Origin: Clostridiaceae bacterium
GTDB lineage: Bacteria; Bacillota; Clostridia; DSM-8532
DNA length: 5,855 bases
Direction: 5' to 3'
Assembly (NCBI GenBank): GCA_025361665.1
Contig: JANYKF010000150.1
Location: 1 to 5,855 of the forward strand
The position numbers were made by a program, and so were the translations under genes. Below, in pieces: positions 3,818 through 5,855 of this stretch. How positions within the stretch are numbered: the stretch's first letter is position 1; the number at the start of each line of letters is the position of its first letter. The notes under the pieces are model-generated. The model saw nothing but the letters and a program-made list of their open reading frames with translations, did not search any database and was not told the DNA's origin.

Positions 3818-5800
3818 ATGTTGGGTTTCATCCGGGTTGCCACGGCTTCCCCGGCCATGCGTGTGGCCGACTGCGATTTCAATGCGGAAAAAATGCTTCT
3901 CCTGGTGGAGAAGGCCCGGCAGACCGGTGCCCAGGTGCTGCTGTTTCCCGAACTCGGGGTCACCGGCTACACCTGCGGCGATCTCTTCCGCCAGACAACC
4001 CTGCTGGCTTCGTCGGAACGCGCCCTCACCCGAATTGCAGAACGAACCGGGGACTGGGATAGCATCCTGGTTGTCGGACTCCCGGTTCCCGTGGACGGTC
4101 GCCTTTTCAATTGCGCCGCGGTGCTCCAGAATGGCCGTATTCACGGCTTTGTGCCCAAATCCCATATTCCCGGCAACAACGAGTATTATGAGCCGCGCTG
4201 GTTTGCCCCGGCGGCGGACTGCATGCGGAAAACCGTGTCCTTCGCGGGAGGAATGCACCCAATCGGGACGGATCTGATCTTCGAGGTTTCCGGCCGACCC
4301 TCCCTGGTCATCGGCATTGAAATCTGTGAAGACCTGTGGATGCCCGTTCCGCCCAGCAGCCTGGCTGCCCGTGCCGGGGCCACGCTCCTGCTGAACCCTT
4401 CCGCGTCGAACGAGCTGATCGGGAAATCCGACTACCGCCGCAGCCTGGTGGCAAACCAATCCGCGCGCGGCCTCTGCATCTATGCCTATGCCTCGGCGAA
4501 TCCCTGCGAGTCCACCACGGACATGGTGTTCGGCGGACACATGCTGGTGGCGGAAGGCGGCCGCACCCTCGCGGAATCTCACAGGTTCGACACTTCCGGA
4601 GCCCTGCTGCTCGCTGATGTTGATACGGAGCGCATGGTGCACGACAGGGAAAACATGAGCTCTTTCCATCAGCGTTTTGCATGGGAGGACGGCATTCCTT
4701 CCTGGCGCCGGGTCATGCTTGATCCGGTCGGAGAGCCGGATGCGGACGCGACCGGCTCTGCCGTTCCTGTAAGGGGCCATTCCCCGGAAACCTTGCTGCG
4801 GCCGGTGGAACGCCACCCGTTCGTTCCGGAAAACCCGGCCGTGCGCGAAGAGCGCTGCCGGGAAATCATGGCCATCCAGACGGCGGGCTTGGCAAAACGG
4901 CTGACGCACACGGGTTTGAAACGGCTGATTGTGGGGGTATCCGGAGGCTTGGATTCGACGCTTGCCCTCCTAGTGGCCGCACGCACGATGGACGGGCTCG
5001 GATTGCCGAGAAACGGGGTGATCGGCGTCACCATGCCCGGCTTCGGCACGACGGATCGCACGTATCGGAATGCATTGGCCCTGATGGCGAGCCTGGGGGT
5101 CGAAATCAGGGAAATCCCGATTGCCGAAGCGGCCACCCTGCACTTCCGCGATATCGGCCACGACCCGGCCATCCATGATGTCACCTATGAGAATGTGCAG
5201 GCACGGGAACGCACCCAGATCCTGATGGACCTGGCGAATCTCACGGGCGCCCTGCTGGTGGGAACCGGCGACCTCTCCGAACTGGCCCTGGGATGGTGCA
5301 CCTACAATGGCGATCACATGTCCATGTATGCCGTGAATACCGGTGTTCCCAAGACATTGGTCCAATATCTGGTTGGCTGGTATGCGGATCATGAGGCGGG
5401 ACCGGACTCGCGCCACATCCTGGCGGATGTGCTGGAGACGCCCATCAGCCCGGAACTGCTTCCTCCGAATCCGGAAGGGGGGATTGCGCAGAAGACGGAA
5501 GATGTGGTCGGCCCCTATGAACTGCACGATTTTTTCCTGTATCACCTGGTCCGTTACGGCGCAAAACCATCAAAGGTTCTGGCACTGGCCACCCATGCTT
5601 TCACCGGGATTTATGCGCCGGATGTCATCCGCCACTGGCTGAGGTTGTTCCTGAAGCGCTTTTTCGCGCAGCAGTTCAAACGCTCCTGCCTGCCCGACGG
5701 TCCAAAGGTGGGTACGATCAGCTTGTCGCCACGCGGAGACTGGCGCATGCCGAGCGATGCGTCGGTTGAAGTCTGGCTGAAGGAATTGGACGGGAATTGA
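3818..5800 (+). CDS. nadE: Glutamine-dependent NAD+ synthetase
   Basis: This 660-residue two-domain cytosolic enzyme makes NAD+ from nicotinate adenine dinucleotide, ATP and glutamine, the last step of NAD synthesis. Residues 1-290 form the nitrilase-like glutaminase with the catalytic triad Glu45 (FPELGVTGY), Lys114 (PKSHIPGNNEYYEPRWF) and Cys170 (IEICEDLW). It releases ammonia that is channelled to the synthetase domain at about 340-655. That domain has the ATP-pyrophosphatase P-loop SGGLDS (375-380), GTGDLSELALGW (482-493) and KTEDVVGPYELHDFF (559-573). The length fits the long two-domain form known from Mycobacterium and many Clostridia, as opposed to the short ammonia-dependent enzyme. 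All expected catalytic residues are present, so it should be active. The ATG is chosen because GGAGG lies six bases upstream and residues 1-10 begin the first nitrilase strand. The tandem repeats D and E lie 131 bases upstream. Nothing recognisable follows. Confidence 0.97.
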   Translation: MLGFIRVATASPAMRVADCDFNAEKMLLLVEKARQTGAQVLLFPELGVTGYTCGDLFRQTTLLASSERALTRIAERTGDWDSILVVGLPVPVDGRLFNCAAVLQNGRIHGFVPKSHIPGNNEYYEPRWFAPAADCMRKTVSFAGGMHPIGTDLIFEVSGRPSLVIGIEICEDLWMPVPPSSLAARAGATLLLNPSASNELIGKSDYRRSLVANQSARGLCIYAYASANPCESTTDMVFGGHMLVAEGGRTLAESHRFDTSGALLLADVDTERMVHDRENMSSFHQRFAWEDGIPSWRRVMLDPVGEPDADATGSAVPVRGHSPETLLRPVERHPFVPENPAVREERCREIMAIQTAGLAKRLTHTGLKRLIVGVSGGLDSTLALLVAARTMDGLGLPRNGVIGVTMPGFGTTDRTYRNALALMASLGVEIREIPIAEAATLHFRDIGHDPAIHDVTYENVQARERTQILMDLANLTGALLVGTGDLSELALGWCTYNGDHMSMYAVNTGVPKTLVQYLVGWYADHEAGPDSRHILADVLETPISPELLPPNPEGGIAQKTEDVVGPYELHDFFLYHLVRYGAKPSKVLALATHAFTGIYAPDVIRHWLRLFLKRFFAQQFKRSCLPDGPKVGTISLSPRGDWRMPSDASVEVWLKELDGN

Positions 5801-5855
5801 TTCTGGACACAAGCGCATACAACTGATTTTCGGCTGCCGCCTGCAGCGGTGCTTG
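5801..5855. other. Start of the next intergenic region, no feature seen
   Basis: Only 55 bases remain after nadE. A short GCTGC/GCAGC pairing (5833-5837 and 5843-5847) may be the start of a hairpin, but no T-run is visible before the window ends. Confidence 0.3.

Noticed and set aside
3581..4909. Open frame of 442 codons on the minus strand
   Set aside because: It is antisense to nadE and repeat E. nadE is certain from its catalytic motifs, and long antisense frames are common opposite GC-rich genes.

Overview
The window looks like chromosomal DNA of a fairly GC-rich member of the Firmicutes, probably Clostridia. The support is a UPF0735/PheB-type ACT-domain protein (a family concentrated in Firmicutes), a bacterial METTL25-like methyltransferase of the kind common in Clostridia, the long glutamine-hydrolysing type of NAD+ synthetase, and strong AGGAGG-like ribosome binding sites. 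The species cannot be named from the sequence.

Layout. Positions 1-422 (minus strand) hold a pheB-like ACT-domain gene whose last few codons lie outside the window. Positions 423-1415 are a gene-poor stretch of almost 1 kb packed with structure: a run of back-to-back inverted repeats (469-661), a 34-bp repeat present as two direct copies and one partial inverted copy (687-792), and three copies of a ~98-bp structured repeat (A 887-985, B 1184-1282, C 1279-1377). Positions 1416-2678 encode a SAM-dependent methyltransferase, and 2770-3132 a metal-binding VOC/glyoxalase-fold protein. Three 18-bp tandem repeats follow (3176-3229), then a consensus promoter, tRNA-Gly(TCC) and an intrinsic terminator (3250-3414). 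Two more copies of the 98-bp repeat (D 3496-3593, E 3590-3686) lie in front of nadE (3818-5800), the glutamine-dependent NAD+ synthetase. The last 55 bases hold nothing recognisable.

How the parts relate. The genes are ordinary housekeeping functions (amino-acid-metabolism regulation, methylation, metabolite chemistry, glycine decoding, NAD synthesis). They do not form an obvious pathway, and each appears to be its own transcription unit, except that the methyltransferase and VOC genes (91-bp gap) may be co-transcribed.

The unusual content is intergenic. The 98-bp repeat occurs five times, always in the plus orientation. In two places it forms head-to-tail pairs that share a CCTG junction, and each pair lies upstream of a protein gene. 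Its main 12-bp stem is kept by compensatory base changes, most clearly in copy E, which suggests selection on a folded RNA or single-stranded DNA. The tiled hairpins upstream of pheB are a second, separate oddity. I do not recognise either element as a named family.
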